Assembly (NCBI GenBank): GCA_009103225.1
Contig: RHPI01000671.1
Span: forward strand, 174,937-238,936
DNA: 64,000 nucleotides
Direction of reading: 5' to 3'
From: Chlorokybus atmophyticus
Lineage: Eukaryota; Streptophyta; Chlorokybophyceae; Chlorokybales; Chlorokybaceae
A model generated the notes under the pieces. The model did no database searches. It had not been told where the DNA came from and was given only the letters and a program-made list of their open reading frames with translations. How positions within the stretch are numbered: position 1 is the stretch's first letter; each line of letters opens with the position of its first letter. Position numbers and translations under genes: made by a program. Shown in pieces: positions 46,330 to 58,100 of this stretch.

Positions 46330-48239
46330 ATGGCACCCAACTTGAATGTTCCGGACCTGAGGCCTGCTAGTGACGGTGCTCAGGCCATCGCCTCACCGCC
46401 TTCCGGCAGTTGGCGACGTGCGTACGTGACGCTGTTGACGGGGGAGGATTACCTGCCCGGAGTGTTGGCGCTGAAGCGCAGCCTCACGCAGACGCGCAGC
46501 CTTTACCCTCTGCTTTGCATGATCACGCCGGGTGTCACTGCAGAAACTCGCCACCAGATGGAAGAGGCTGGTGTAGGGGTGGGTGGCTTACGTTGTTGTC
46601 GTTACTTAATGCGTGCGTTTGTATGAACGCATGCTTTCATGCGAGCATAGCAAGCACCCCTGTGCATGGCTTCACTATTGGTAGCTGCAGGTGTTAGAGG
46701 TGCAGCAGTTCATTCCTGTGCCTAAGGAGGACCTCGCACGCCTGAACTACAAAGTGGCAAGCTTTCTGGACTGCTGGTACGCAGCTTGTCCTAGTAATGG
46801 TCGTACACATACAGGCGCTCCTGGCAAGACAGTCACTGCTTTCCTGTTGACAGGCTCAAGCTGCGATTATGGGAGATGGAGAAGTATGAGACAGTTGTGT
46901 ACATAGATGCGGACATGATCACGGTTCAAAACACCGACGACCTCTTTGACATACCATTCCCAGATGGTAAGCCAGGGTTGTGCGCTAATGGTAAGCCAGG
47001 GTTGTGCGCTGTTGCAGTGCTGGTCAGTTGCATGCCTTGAAGTTCACAGTGCATGCTTGGCAGATGGCTTGCTGGCAACTCTGGACTGCTGGTGTGGCCG
47101 TCCCGTTGACGGGGACCGCTGCCCCTTCTTGTGCAGCAAGGCGCCAGCTGCTACCAGCGGCACCATCATGGACCCAATAGCGTACAGCAAGAAAGGCGGT
47201 GCGCACATCAACGGCAAAAGAGCCAACGGTTACTTCAACGCTGGGTTGATGGTGCTCAAGCCCGGTCGTGCTACCTTTGAGGTGTGAACAGTGTACCTGC
47301 AGCAAAGCAGTCCTCAACCTCTATACTGCATATGCCAAAAGTATAAAAGACGTACTCACTTACTGTGTAGCCATTTTGCACTGCTGACTCTCTGCTGCCA
47401 ACCTTCACAGGATATGGTGCAGAACCTGTCGAACGGATACGACTTCACCAAACACAAGTTTGCTGAGCAGGCAAGGAGTTGTTGAGTTGGTTGATTTGGT
47501 TGCATGCGGTGTGGTGAAGACAGATAGTTGTGCGCTGCCTGTCAAAGGAGCAAACTGAACAAGTCGTGGCCGTTGGTCTAGTGAGCTTTGTGTCTGGATT
47601 ATGCCAGTGTGCTTGGCAGGCATTGAAACCCATCCTGGCTGGCGTACTACGCCAAGGCATGATGCATTGCTGCATTGCTGATGATGCACTCTTTGAAAGA
47701 TGACCGCTAGCTTGCATGCCGTCGTTGGCTTGTCTGACAAGGAACCTTGTTGCTAGACACCGATATCACTTTGGTGCTTGCAGGACTTCTTAAATGAGTA
47801 CTACGCCAATCGCTGGGCAGCGCTGCCATACACGTACAATGGAATGAAGCTGCTGCCGCACTTCCACAAGGACATGTGGTCGACACCCGACCTCAAAGTC
47901 ATCCACTATGTTGGCTTCAAGCCCTGGAAGTTGCCTCAGGCAAGCAGCAGGCCTCATTTTGTTGTTGCTACGCTTGATAGGTGTTGTGAAAGCAACATGC
48001 TAGAGACTTGTGCACTTGAGTAACTTGAGAATATGCATGCATTCCAGGTGCTGGCATTGAACCCGCGCCATCAATCTGCCTCAGACTACCACCTCGCCCT
48101 GGCGTCCCTTCTCACCAACGAGAAGAGCACCAACGATATGATGAACGCTATCAAGCACGCTGAGCTTGACGGCATCGTCACCAAGCTGCTGCTGCAGTTG
48201 TACGTGCGCTGGTGGGCCACCATGGCTGGCGCGGTGTGA
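46330..48239 (+). CDS. GT8 glycosyltransferase (glycogenin / galactinol-synthase-like)
   Basis: Seven exons: 46330..46572, 46691..46776, 46854..46966, 47064..47281, 47411..47470, 47784..47939, 48048..48239; 1068 nt, 355 aa. The family uses a nucleotide sugar and keeps the anomeric configuration. Visible motifs: AYVTLLTGEDYLPGVLALKR (about 29-48), the metal-binding DxD in VVYIDADM (Asp128, Asp130), NGYFNAGLMVLKP, KFAEQDFLNEYY, and KVIHYVGFKPW near the C-terminus. The FAEQDFLN and DC(W/F)C words resemble galactinol synthase more than classical glycogenin, but the acceptor cannot be told. A Cys-containing insert (about CWCGRPVDGDRCPFLC) follows the DxD region. Introns 5 and 6 start GC. A 24-bp tandem duplication doubles the donor of intron 3. 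No transit peptide or membrane segment is obvious, so it is probably cytosolic. Confidence 0.88.
46964..47011. repeat. 24-bp tandem duplication containing a 5' splice site
   Basis: ATGGTAAGCCAGGGTTGTGC plus GCT(A/G) occurs twice in direct succession (46964..46987 and 46988..47011). Each unit contains a usable donor G|GTAAGC, at 46967 and 46991. Confidence 0.95.
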
Positions 48240-49019
48240 ACACGTGCGTGTATGCCACTACGAGCCGCGAGCAGCACCTAGTGTACCTGCTTTGATGACG
48301 TCGGTTTGCAGGTGCTGACTTGTTACGTTGTTACGCTGCTGCTCAATATCAGAGGTTAGGAGAAGCATACTATGTACGTAATACAGGCCACAAGGGACAA
48401 GTATGTTGGTTTTGTTTTGCAGCAAGCGTGCAGCAGTGACAGACAGGTAGGCCACAGTTGAGTTTGGTGTGTTTGTAGTAGACGCTGAGTTTTACGTTGT
48501 GGCATTGCTGCACACACTGGTGAAGCTACGGCAAGACAATATGCAACAAACACTCGCTCTCTCTTGTGACTGCTAGTACTGATATTGTGGCAACCGAAAG
48601 CAATGCTTGCTCATTGCTGCATGCGAGTTGGCCAACCTGCCATTTGTCTTACAGTGCAGCCGGCACTATTGGAGCGAGTTGGTGCTCCCTGCTGGGCCAT
48701 CAAGGCTTCATGGGTAACGAGTTGCTGCTGTATCTAGAATTCTGTAACTGTAACTGCTGCTTAAAAGTGGTTCGACATGCTTGTGAACTGTTTTGAATCT
48801 GCTGCCCGGGGCAGTGGCGTCACTCTTCTTGCAGACAATCAGCATAGTACTGCCGTAGCTATCCAGCACACTTCCCTGGTACTGCGTGCAGGTGCGTGCA
48901 CGAGAGGCAGCTCTGCAGTATATGCAAGTGAACAGAAAATGCGCGACACGTATGCACATGCACGACACATGCAATGGACCCAGCATGATGTCAACATGCT
49001 GTTCACACTTTTCATGTAG
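48240..49019. other. Spacer, no gene
   Basis: It probably carries the 3' UTR of the GT8 gene. Only short frames without recognisable similarity. Confidence 0.5.
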
Positions 49020-49578
49020 ACCACCGGGCTACTACTTCTTACTTACCTCACCATTTACTCTACTACCCACACCCCGTTAGCCATAGCAGTCAGTACATGC
49101 ATGTAGTACCTGCCCACATGGGCCGTGGTCAGCGGTTGATAGTTGCCCACAACGTCAACATGAGCAGCAGCGACGACAACTCCCTCGCCCTCTCCTCCCC
49201 CTCCGCCTCCCTGCGCTTCTGCCGCTTGCTCCGCTGCTTGCGGTCTTGTGCTGCGTCAACCCTCACGCACTGTCCACGTCCGCAGCGCTGTGCGTGCAGT
49301 GCTGGTGGCACTGGGCTTGTGCCATTCATGTTTGCTCTTGTGCAGTGCATGTTCTGGTTCGGTTGGGTTCGGTTGCGTTGGGTTGGGATGGGTGGTGTGC
49401 ATAACATTATCGCTGGCATTCTGAGACGTCGTCCCTGACTGCCAAACAGAACACGCTACCATGTACGAGTGTACTGCATGGGGTGCAGTACAGCGAGAAT
49501 CGCTTCCTACTGCGTCAGTCACACCTCGCTGGCCACCGTTGGTGACCCACAGCACACATGTATAGGTAGCCCGGTGGT
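49020..49578 (+). mobile_element. MITE-like repeat, family A, complete copy
   Basis: Perfect 13-bp terminal inverted repeats ACCACCGGGCTAC (49020..49032) and GTAGCCCGGTGGT (49566..49578). The 559-bp element has no transposase. It shares, in the same order, the subterminal CCCCGTTAGCCAT, the CCTGCCCACATGGG block, a C-rich tract and a GGTTGGGTTCGG tract with the inverted copy at 29431..30011. A target duplication is not clear (GTAG / GTAA). Confidence 0.8.
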
Positions 49579-50289
49579 GTAACAAGTTGTTGTTTGCTGG
49601 CGTGTGCGAGTGCGCTTGTGTTTGCATGTGTCATGCATGTGCACAATGCAATGGGGTCACATGCATAGCATTGCATATACGCTACACATCCACATGTGGC
49701 ACACTGTGGGCTCAGCATGCACAGTACGCTGCCGCCACTGACTGAAACAGAGAAAACCCCTCTGCATGTCACATGTTCATGTCCATGGCCTGTGCATTGA
49801 CCGTCACTGGGTCCGACACTGATGTGTGGGTGCTGTGAGCGTAGGTATACTTTGTCTGCAGCGCCCTCGCGGCTTTCATCGTGCATTATGGTTATGACCA
49901 AGCTGGCTTGTCCGCTCGTTCAAAGTGGCGCTGTGCTGGAACCCATGTACATTGGCCTGATGTAATGCTGCTTGCATTTCAAGGCAAGCTGCAACATGCA
50001 AGCTGCGGCCTCTGCCTGCCTCATGCTTGCATGTGTGTGATAGAGCATAGGGTTCCGGCCAACCCATTGCTCGTTGCTGCTGTCCGGCCATTCCGAGCAT
50101 GCACGATGTCATAGGAATCATCTGCAGCGACCGTGACATACAAGCACAAGCCTTGCGGCGCTCTGATCAAGACTGCAGTCCGCATAATGTGCTATACAAC
50201 GCCCGCACCACATGCAGTGGACCCCGCCAGGTCAGTCACGCCGAACAGCAGGAACAAACATGAACACATGCTTGTTGCATACATCGCTT
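49579..50289. other. Spacer, no gene
   Basis: TGCATG-rich sequence with short frames only. Confidence 0.5.
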
Positions 50290-50560
50290 GTACTGCTGTA
50301 CACATTCTGTACACACACCCAACCCCACCACCCAACCCCACCGCCTAGGCCTGACTGCCAGCAACTGGGGACCCCTGCGCACTGCAGTGCTGACGTGGGC
50401 ACTGAGCCGCAAGGGTTGCGTCGCCAGGGAGCGCAGCAGCAGAGGGCGGGAGACAGAGGAGAGGGAGGGGGAAGGGCGGTGTGGTGGCGGAGAAGAGAGA
50501 GGCGGGCGCAGAGGGGGGAGTCCTGCTGGTCTGTTGTCGTTGCCACTGCTGCCGCGTTGT
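50290..50560 (-). mobile_element. MITE-like repeat, family A, internal fragment
   Basis: AACCCCACCACCCAACCCCA, then AGTGCTGACGT, CGTCGC.AG and GAGAGGGAGGGGG occur in the same order as in the 29431..30011 copy. Neither terminal motif was found. It lies between two other copies and runs up to the 3' end of the PNPOx-like gene. Confidence 0.5.
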
Positions 50561-50610
50561 ACAAAACTGACTGCAACCGCACTACAGGCAGGTACCGATG
50601 CCACGCACAT

Positions 50611-52227
50611 TCACTTCGATTGTTCCTCGCCCTTCGACACTGCTGCGCTGGCTTCTCTCACCATCTCCACCATGATTTGCTTGACCTCGCTGCGCGGAAC
50701 AAAGGAATGCAAGGAGTAACACTTAGCAACACCACACCACAACAGGCAGGCCACTGCAGTAAGACAACCAGCTACTGACCCGCGAGTCTCAGCCGGGCGG
50801 ATGAAGGGAACGCGCACTTGCCACTCCTGGCCGTCTTTCTTCGCCTGCACGGAATCATCAACATCACATGCGTGTACATCACAACATTGACCAATCGATC
50901 CATCTGTAGACAGTTGGACAACTGTGCATACCATAACCTCCATGCCCAGATAGTCAATGTCCTTTAGCCTGGCAGAGTCCACCTGCCCCGACAACAGTAG
51001 ATATGTTACACTCATTGCACAGACATCAAGTGCGTATGGTGTACAAGATGAACAGACATTACATAAGCAGCAAATACATGTAGATTGTGCTGAAGTGCGC
51101 TTACCTCCTCTCCAAGATAGTGCCGCACATAAGCTGCAATGCTGTCCCCGTGATCCGCGTTCATGTGGCCCTACCACAGGCGAGTCAGACACGATGAAGC
51201 AGCAAACATACCACAACATGCCAGCAACTTACCATGATAGGTGCAGCGAAAGGAGCGATCGGATCTGGCCTGGCTTCAAAATAATCCTTACTGGACAGCA
51301 CTGCACAAGAATGCAGTGGCAGGTTAAGGTTCTAAACAAACTTGTGTAGGACAAGTAGGGCCGACAGGCACACTGCAACAATGGCACATGCAATATTGTA
51401 GCATGCGTTAACAATGGCACACTGCAATAGAAATGACAACTTACCCTGAAACCGTGCAAAGCCCCCGTTGTAGAACGCGCCAACCACTTGGTCCAAACGC
51501 CAGAGCCCAAAGTCCCCAAAGTTGACCTAAAATTCATAGAAATGAGATAAGGAAAGGAGGGTACGGGGATAGCTACATGCATGCATGCATGCATACCCAA
51601 AATGCATCAGGATGTTTGGTAAGGAATGTCTCTTTGCACGCGGCTTCTTCCTCAGCTTTGACCTGCGGCACCAGTATGGAATGCGTGGGTGCTATGGTAA
51701 GGATACGCATTAAAGATTATGAAAAGCGGCTGTGGTATCGCATACCCACCTTTCGCACAGAGCCAATGAGCGTCACGCGTGCATCTGCCATGCCTTGAAA
51801 GCCGTTTGCCATGACCGTCACACTGCACCGCGGGTCCACAACAATGTCCTGCCAGCAACTGTTGCAGTACTGTATTGCCCTTGTAATGGCACGCACGCTG
51901 TACTGCAGCATGTAGTCACCTTCCAATGCTGCGAAATGCTGCTGAAAGCAAAGATCGGGCGGCCCTCATCATCCGTCGCATATGACACAACGCTTCCCGA
52001 CGGGTGCCCTTCAAACAACTGCAGCAAGCTTTTCAACTTCTTTTTCATGTTGGAACAACAGGTAGCACTGTTCTGGAGTGATGACATGCGTGTACCTTTG
52101 AGTGCGTAGAGAACACTGCCAACTTCTGTATGTTTACGAGCGTGCGTGCGGCTTCAGCTGCTGACGGCCTCGCCGCCGGCGCCTTTGCGTCTGCACCCGT
52201 TGCAGAGGAAGAAGGCGAAGAAGCCAT
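50611..52227 (-). CDS. PNPOx-like split-barrel protein with DUF2470 domain
   Basis: Ten exons: 52096..52227, 51920..52018, 51750..51848, 51597..51662, 51445..51526, 51233..51300, 51105..51170, 50932..50982, 50780..50844, 50611..50689; 807 nt, 268 aa, all phases consistent. The N-terminal half is a pyridoxamine-phosphate-oxidase-like FMN split barrel: EGHPSGSVVSYATDDEGRPI, FAFSSISQHWK, DIVVDPRCSVTVMA, FGDFGLWRLDQVVGAFYNGG, and FARF. The C-terminal half is DUF2470: GHMNADHGDSIAAYVRHYLG and DIDYLGMEVM. Members of this group in plants and cyanobacteria include HugZ-like haem-binding proteins and the glutamyl-tRNA-reductase-binding protein. Which of these it is, and whether it binds FMN or haem, cannot be read here. 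The N-terminus is Ala/Ser/Pro-rich and short, and a weak plastid transit peptide is possible. Confidence 0.88.
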
Positions 52228-53069
52228 CGCCCTCACGGATGAACCCGCAATTGCCCTGTATTGAAAGTTTCATGATTGTTGTTCCCGACATTAAGAATCG
52301 TCAACACAACACCATGCATGTCACCAATATTGCATGTCACACGAGCAAGATGTACAAGCTGACAACATCTGTACCAGCTTCTGCGGCGCAGGGAGTGTGT
52401 AGTAGGTTGTGGCTGTGCTGTTGGGTGTGTGATGGGCTTGTGGGTGCGTTGAGAGAGCGAAACCCTTATTGCTGAGGGGCGAGGCAGCTGGCGAAGGTGC
52501 TGGTGCAAGCCCACAACAGCTACAGCCGCTGGTGAGTGCACCCCGAGCATTGTTATTGTATCGATCCTGAGACAGCAACAAACGGGTGATAGTGGCGAGA
52601 TGATAGACAGGGCGAGCGAAAGAAAGGCAGACGTGACCACATCAAAGGCGTAAGCTACAGCTATATATGCAGTACAAGGGTGGGCATGCAAAGTTTTACC
52701 CAGCCCAGAAAGAAACTGCGTTATACACAGACTTGGCTCGCAGCGAAGATTAGAGTTTGCTTAATATCAACACTTACAATCCCAAATACTTACTATTCAA
52801 CCATACCACCGCAAAGCATCAAGTAAGCCTGCGTGCACGCACATGCTGAGCTGCGCCCGACAGCTCGTAAACTCAGCGTAACTGTCATGCACCTACAACA
52901 AGCAGCAGCTTCGATGCCTATGCGGCTTACCAGCAGAGCAGGAGCTGCTGCAGCAACGACCGCCGAAAGCAGCGACGGCGATGTCGTCACCGCCAACCGC
53001 AGGCGACGCTGCGTAACTGAATGCGGAACACGCGTCATCAGAAGGTAATCGACTTGCGGTAAGTCACCC
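52228..53069. other. Spacer between divergent PNPOx-like and DUF3593-like genes
   Basis: Only 842 bases separate the two start codons, so it should hold both promoters. A plus-strand frame at about 52887..53042 (MHLQQAAASMPMRLTSRAG) ends at a GT and could be an alternative transit-peptide exon of the downstream gene. GGGTGGGCATGCA lies near 52679. Confidence 0.5.
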
Positions 53070-54203
53070 ATGCATCAATTACGCCGGCTTGTCGTCGTTG
53101 ACGTTGGTGGCTTTGTCCATGGCGGCGGCGGCAGGGCAGTGCAGCTCGTTAAGCAAGTGTGCTGCTTCCCCTCCTCCGTGCTGCTCCGCTCTGCTGTCAA
53201 GACCCTGCCCTGGTCGCAGCCGGCCGGAGCTGAGGAGGGGGATAGCTTCGCCCCTCCACCATACCGCTGGCGCCGCCCTCCAGGCCAGGACGAGGAGCAG
53301 AGTTACAGGTAGAGCTGCCCAAACATGCTGGCGATCCACTACAAAGTGAGTATTGCAGCTTAACATGCGGAAGTCAGCGTGTGGAGCTGTGCTTGTTCAC
53401 GTACACAAGCATGCATGCATTGTGTGCCAAGCAGGTGCATAGCTGATCCGTGGGGGGCGAGCGTGGACGCGTCGAACTTGGCGAGCCAGTTGTTTGCGTT
53501 CTCTCTGTTCCCGTATCTGGGCTTCCTGTACCACCTCACACGCTCCAAGTCCACCCCCACCCTCGCCCTCATTGGCTTCTACTTCCTCCTTGTTTTCGTC
53601 ACCGCCACAAGTACTTACTCTGCTACTACACTGGTTGAAGCTGTATGCATGCTTGCGCTGTCGGCGAGTTCATGGCTGAAATCTGCATGCTTTGTTCCCA
53701 CTGCAGTTCGTTCGGTACTAACTCCTGTCTCTGTGTGCTCCTTTGTTCTCGCCAACCACGCGCGGTGCAACAGTTCCTGCTGGTATATATGGTGAGTTGA
53801 CCAGGTCGACAGAATAGATGCATACATGGGCGTGTTTTGTGGTAACGCTAGGCATACATGAACAGATGTTATGGTGCATGCAAGCTCAAATGTTTGCAAT
53901 TGAACAAATTCACAGTAACACGCCATTCATCGCATGATACTGCATCGTATGGCACCATATGTTGCTTCTCGCGCACATGCTGCTTCACGCGCACAACACC
54001 GCTAACAATGGTTTCCCTGTTTGGCAGCTAAGACACATTACCACACCGCTCTTGCCAACGTGGATTGGCTGCATGGCAGCGCGGAGTCCATGTTGACGGT
54101 CACCAATCTGCTGGTGGTTCTCGGCATGCGCAAGGGCCTGCGCGAAGCCACCCGCGCGAGCATTGAGGCGCCTTCGCAAGACATTACGGACAAGGTGGAA
54201 TGA
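53070..54203 (+). CDS. DUF3593/Ycf49-like small membrane protein
   Basis: Four exons: 53070..53308, 53435..53610, 53774..53791, 54028..54203; 609 nt, 202 aa. The conserved part begins DPWGASVDASNLASQLFAFS. It holds two or three membrane spans: FPYLGFLYHLTRSKSTP, LALIGFYFLLVFVTATIPAG and the span in LTVTNLLVVLGMRKGLRE. Between the last two lies HTALANVDWLHGSAESMLT. This pattern is shared by cyanobacterial and plastid-lineage proteins of unknown function. The IPAGIY motif is encoded by an 18-nt micro-exon. Without it the frame is kept but the loop is lost. The N-terminal 80 residues look like a plastid targeting region. The start at 53070 is the first ATG in phase, but an upstream exon is possible. 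Family naming is from memory of the Pfam entry. Confidence 0.8.
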
Positions 54204-56562
54204 TTGCTTGAATGCTTCGCCTTGTGGTAGATGAGAGTAGCTGTGTTGGTTGTTCCGCAGGTCTTATGTAAGTTATGCGTCACGCATGTTGTTACTTAAA
54301 TCATGCGGATATTTATGTATACGAAGTGGTGTTGTCCCCATTACTGTCGCACACAACCGACATTGTCATGCTGTATGATCGGCAGGTTGATATCGCCTAG
54401 TTCATGCATTACCAACGACACAGCCATCATATCAGCCACTTTAATACTTACCGCAACGGCATCGTACCTGTTCCGCTATAGTCGAAGGCGCCATGGTTCC
54501 GCTTCTTAAGGAAGCAACTGTGCAGTGGCATGACAGCAAAATCATGTGTCCATGGTGCTTAATGTATGTACAATGTTGAGATATGGTTTGTAGGCAAAAA
54601 CGATTGCAATGGATGCGTGAGACATGTTCCACCAACCATGCTTGAAATGATTTGTTGCTAAACCTGCTAATCAGCTTCTTGCTAACTAATACCATGCTTT
54701 CAGTATAACCATGGTACATGAATTGCTTCACAGCATGGGTTCTTTGTAATAGATATGCTCGAGGCAGTTTTGTACATGCATTATGCAGAAGCGCATAAGC
54801 GCACACACAAACAGCATGCAGGCATGATCATATGCCACCATCGGGCTAATATCTATTGCTTGTTGCTACCTAACATGCTACACTACCCTAGACCTCCCCG
54901 TTAGACATGCATACATGCATTTTAGTGTCCATTACCTGCACAACAGGCAGCATGGCAGCGTCAACCACGGTCTTCAGTGCTGTAGCAGAGCAGCAGCTGC
55001 AAAGGAGCATGCAGCATGCCCATATGTCTCTCCACCTCCCTCCGTCCTCCTCCTCCTCTTCCCTCCTCCTGCTCCTCCACCACCTCCACCTCTCCCACCT
55101 CTCCCACCTCCCTCTCTTCTTCTTCCTCTTTAGTTGCTGCCGCGACTGTAACCCTTGCCATTGCTGGCGTGGTCGGGCCCCTCTACCCTGCCCCTTTGCC
55201 CTGTGTTAATTAAGCAGCTTAGTACCCATTATATCGCACGGCCATCATGGTAATCCTCGGTCAACGTAACCATGCTGTAATGGCTTACCTACATGCACAA
55301 ATCCAAAGATTCGCCGTGGATGACACCATTATTAAGTACAGCTTCAACCAAGTAAAGTTATGGCAGTCACCCGATTGGGCCGAATGCGTCATTTCTTTTT
55401 ATATCATATGGCATGCGGTTTTGCAAATCTACAAAATAAACATCCGATGATTTCTTGACACTACTTGTAAACACAAATAAATAATTATTATCAAAAAGCA
55501 ATTGCCGTTCCAAGTACACTGCATTTCATAGGCTTTTAAGCATCATGTGGGTACATTGTGTGCCGGCAGTGTGGGTAATGTGTATAACATGTATCATGTT
55601 AGATTTTGCGTAATGATCAATGTGCACTGCATATGTGATTGTAAATGTGACATCAAAGGATGTAATCAATGTTAATGTCGATTATAGTACTGATTCGTGC
55701 ATACAACATGTGTGGCATGCATTTGTTGCAATAATGTCGTCATGATTGTTCATGACCCAAAGTACAAATCATGCACAGCAAGTGTTGTCTATTCTTTGAT
55801 ATGCATATGGTACAAACTTGGCTCAATCACTCACATACATTACGCTGCGTCAAACTGCATCAATTTAGCAGCGATTATATAGAGTAATTTTACGCATAGT
55901 GTATGAAAATACCATGTGTATATACGGTTTCATGAACTTCATTATATGTTGATTAAGCTATGCCATGCTTGCAAATCATGCAGCTTCATGCAGCTTCAAA
56001 GTGCGTTCGAGTAATGCGTTTTTCCATTTTTATTTCTTCAAACATTGATCGTGCTACACCTATCAACCCTCATATTTACAAGCTTAATCACTATATGCAA
56101 GTTGAAAGCAGGCCACTGGCTTTCAGGTAGGCTACTAGATAGCCTATCTTGTAGCCTGTCTGAAAACTATGGCATTGTATACATGTTGGCCATGGCTGTA
56201 GATTGTGAGTTGAAAAGAGTTGCCAAAAGAATAACTGAGAGATTTTCGCAGCGGAAATCTCTATCGCATGCGCGTGCATATTGGGGTCGACTCGCGAGGG
56301 AGACACTGAAGATCGCCAACAGTTTCGCTTCCAGCAGAAAGCGCAGCCTTTGCCGCTCTGAGTCCGTTGGCAAGGCACGCATTGGCGGCGCCTACGGAGG
56401 TGGTGGCGGCGGCGGCGGCGGCCGGAGCATTGGCGAGGTGGTGTGACCCTTGGAGGACGCCGCCATCACTGGTGGGTGGTCGTCCGGGAGGTAGCCATAG
56501 CCATGCACGCCTAGCAGCGAGAATAGCAGTTCGCCGGCCGGCCAGCCAGCCCGGGCGGCAGC
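54204..56562. other. Spacer, AT-rich in the middle, no gene
   Basis: It includes a family A repeat (listed), then an AT-rich stretch (about 55240..56040) without coding signal. From about 56390 there is a (GGC)n-rich stretch (56395..56428) immediately upstream of the next gene. Confidence 0.5.
54836..55200 (+). mobile_element. MITE-like repeat, family A, copy with left end only
   Basis: It starts CCACCATCGGGCTAAT, a variant of the family terminus, then CTACACTACCCTAGACCTCC, CCGTTAGACATGCA, and a C/CT-rich tract near 55030..55130 in the same order as the complete copy at 49020. No right terminus was found; it fades out by about 55200. Confidence 0.5.
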
Positions 56563-58100
56563 ATGGCGCCGACGACGGCGCCGTTATTGCCGACGGCGGC
56601 AGTGGCCGTGGCTGCGTGCTTCCCAACCTCGCTGGCAGTGCGCCTGACCGTCGCCGCCTCCGCCTCGCACAAGAGCAGCAACCGGAAGCTGCGGGCACCG
56701 CTGCTGCGCCGCACATTGCTGTTGGCCAGCCGACAGGTGCGGCTGTCGGCGACGTCGCCACCGGCGCGCACACCACTTGCACGGCGGCAGCAGGCGAGTT
56801 CCTGTTGTCGTTGTTGTTGTGCGCCGCCGTCGTGCAATCCAGCATCCCAGCTGCTGCGCGTTCTTTGCCGCGAAATGCACGTGCTGTAATCATGTGGCAG
56901 GCTGCACGCATTCAGTTGCTGTCCAGTTAACCTTCCGGCGCCCGTAAATGCATGCGTGTGCATTGTGCTATCTGCACTCGATTTAGGTTTAGGGTTATGA
57001 GTGTGGTGTTCTGTGCTGCTAGGTGTGTGCAATTAACCGAGTGTTGTGTTGCTGGTTGTGCAGTTGCGTGTCTCTTGCTCCAAGCAAGAGCATGGCCCAG
57101 CAGACAGCACTGAGGGAGCTCCGGAAGCCTGCGCTGCAAGTATGCGAGTCGGTGAAAGTGAAGACTATGCTGCCCTACCATCCAGCTCTGAGGTGTTGAG
57201 AGGTGGCAGCTCTTCCGCCGTGATTGAATTCAACCCACCCTCCGATCTTGAGTACCTGCAAGAACTAGTCGCCATCCAGCAAACGGGACCAAAGGCCATT
57301 GGCTTCTTTGGCACCCGCAACATGGGTTATCTTTACCAACAACTCATTGAAATCTTGAGCTATGCTATGGTTCTCACGGTATGTCAGCAAATGTGTCATT
57401 GTTCGCGCATTCAGTGACACAATTGCTCTTGTTTCTTGTGGACTGGACATGCTTGATACAATTGGAGATTGAGATTCTGCTGCTGTTGCGCACAGAAAAA
57501 CCACATCTACACTTCTGGGGCCACTGGCACCAATGCTGCGGTCATCAGGGGTGCTCTGCGAGCGGAGAAACCCGACTTGCTCACAGTTGTGCTGCCCCAG
57601 TCGCTCAGCAAACAACCATCAGAATCCCAGGAGCTGCTCAAGCAGGTGAGCTGGCATGCACTCACTACACACAGTGCAATGGCCCTCCAATACTTGGTTG
57701 GAGTGTGCGTGTACTTGAAATGCGCGACACAAGCGTGTGTGGAAGGCGTTGTAGCTCTGTTATTAGTTGGAAGGTGCCGTTGGTGGGTTGCTCCACAGCT
57801 CACCAACATGCTTTGCTCCACTGCAGGTGAAAAATGTCATTGAGATGCCCGAGAACGACGGCATGACGCTGATGGAATCCAGCAGGTGTGTTGGGTCACA
57901 GTTGAGTAGCTGCATTAGCCCAACTTTTGCTGAGTTTGCCAGTGCCTCATACATACTTGCGCAGGATTTGCAATGATGAGATTGTCTCAAGGGTACAACA
58001 AGTCATCTGCTTTGCTTTCCACGACAGCCACCTGTTGATGGAGACCTGCAGCAAAGCCACAGCCATGCGTAAGATTGTCACACTATTTTATTTGGACTGA
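56563..58100 (+). CDS. Conserved cyanobacterial/plastid Rossmann-like protein
   Basis: Five exons: 56563..56736, 57064..57378, 57496..57645, 57827..57885, 57965..58100; 834 nt, 277 aa. The N-terminus (MAPTTAPLLPTAAVAVAACF...; Arg, Ser and Ala rich, no acids) looks like a plastid transit peptide. The body is strongly patterned: TGPKAIGFFGTRNMGYLYQQ, YTSGATGTNAAVIRGALRAE, LLTVVLPQSLSKQP, VKNVIEMPENDGMTLMESSR, QQVICFAFHDSHLLMETC and a C-terminal KIVTLFYLD. These match a family conserved between cyanobacteria and plants that I remember only as of unknown or nucleotide-binding (SLOG/LOG-like) type. The GATGTNAA glycine-rich loop supports a Rossmann-like nucleotide fold. The exon 1 donor (CGACAG|gtgcgg) was chosen by phase and is the weakest point. 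Confidence 0.82.

Noticed and set aside
50232-50610. Overlapping frames on both strands
   Set aside because: They lie in a G/C-rich MITE fragment that is open in several phases.
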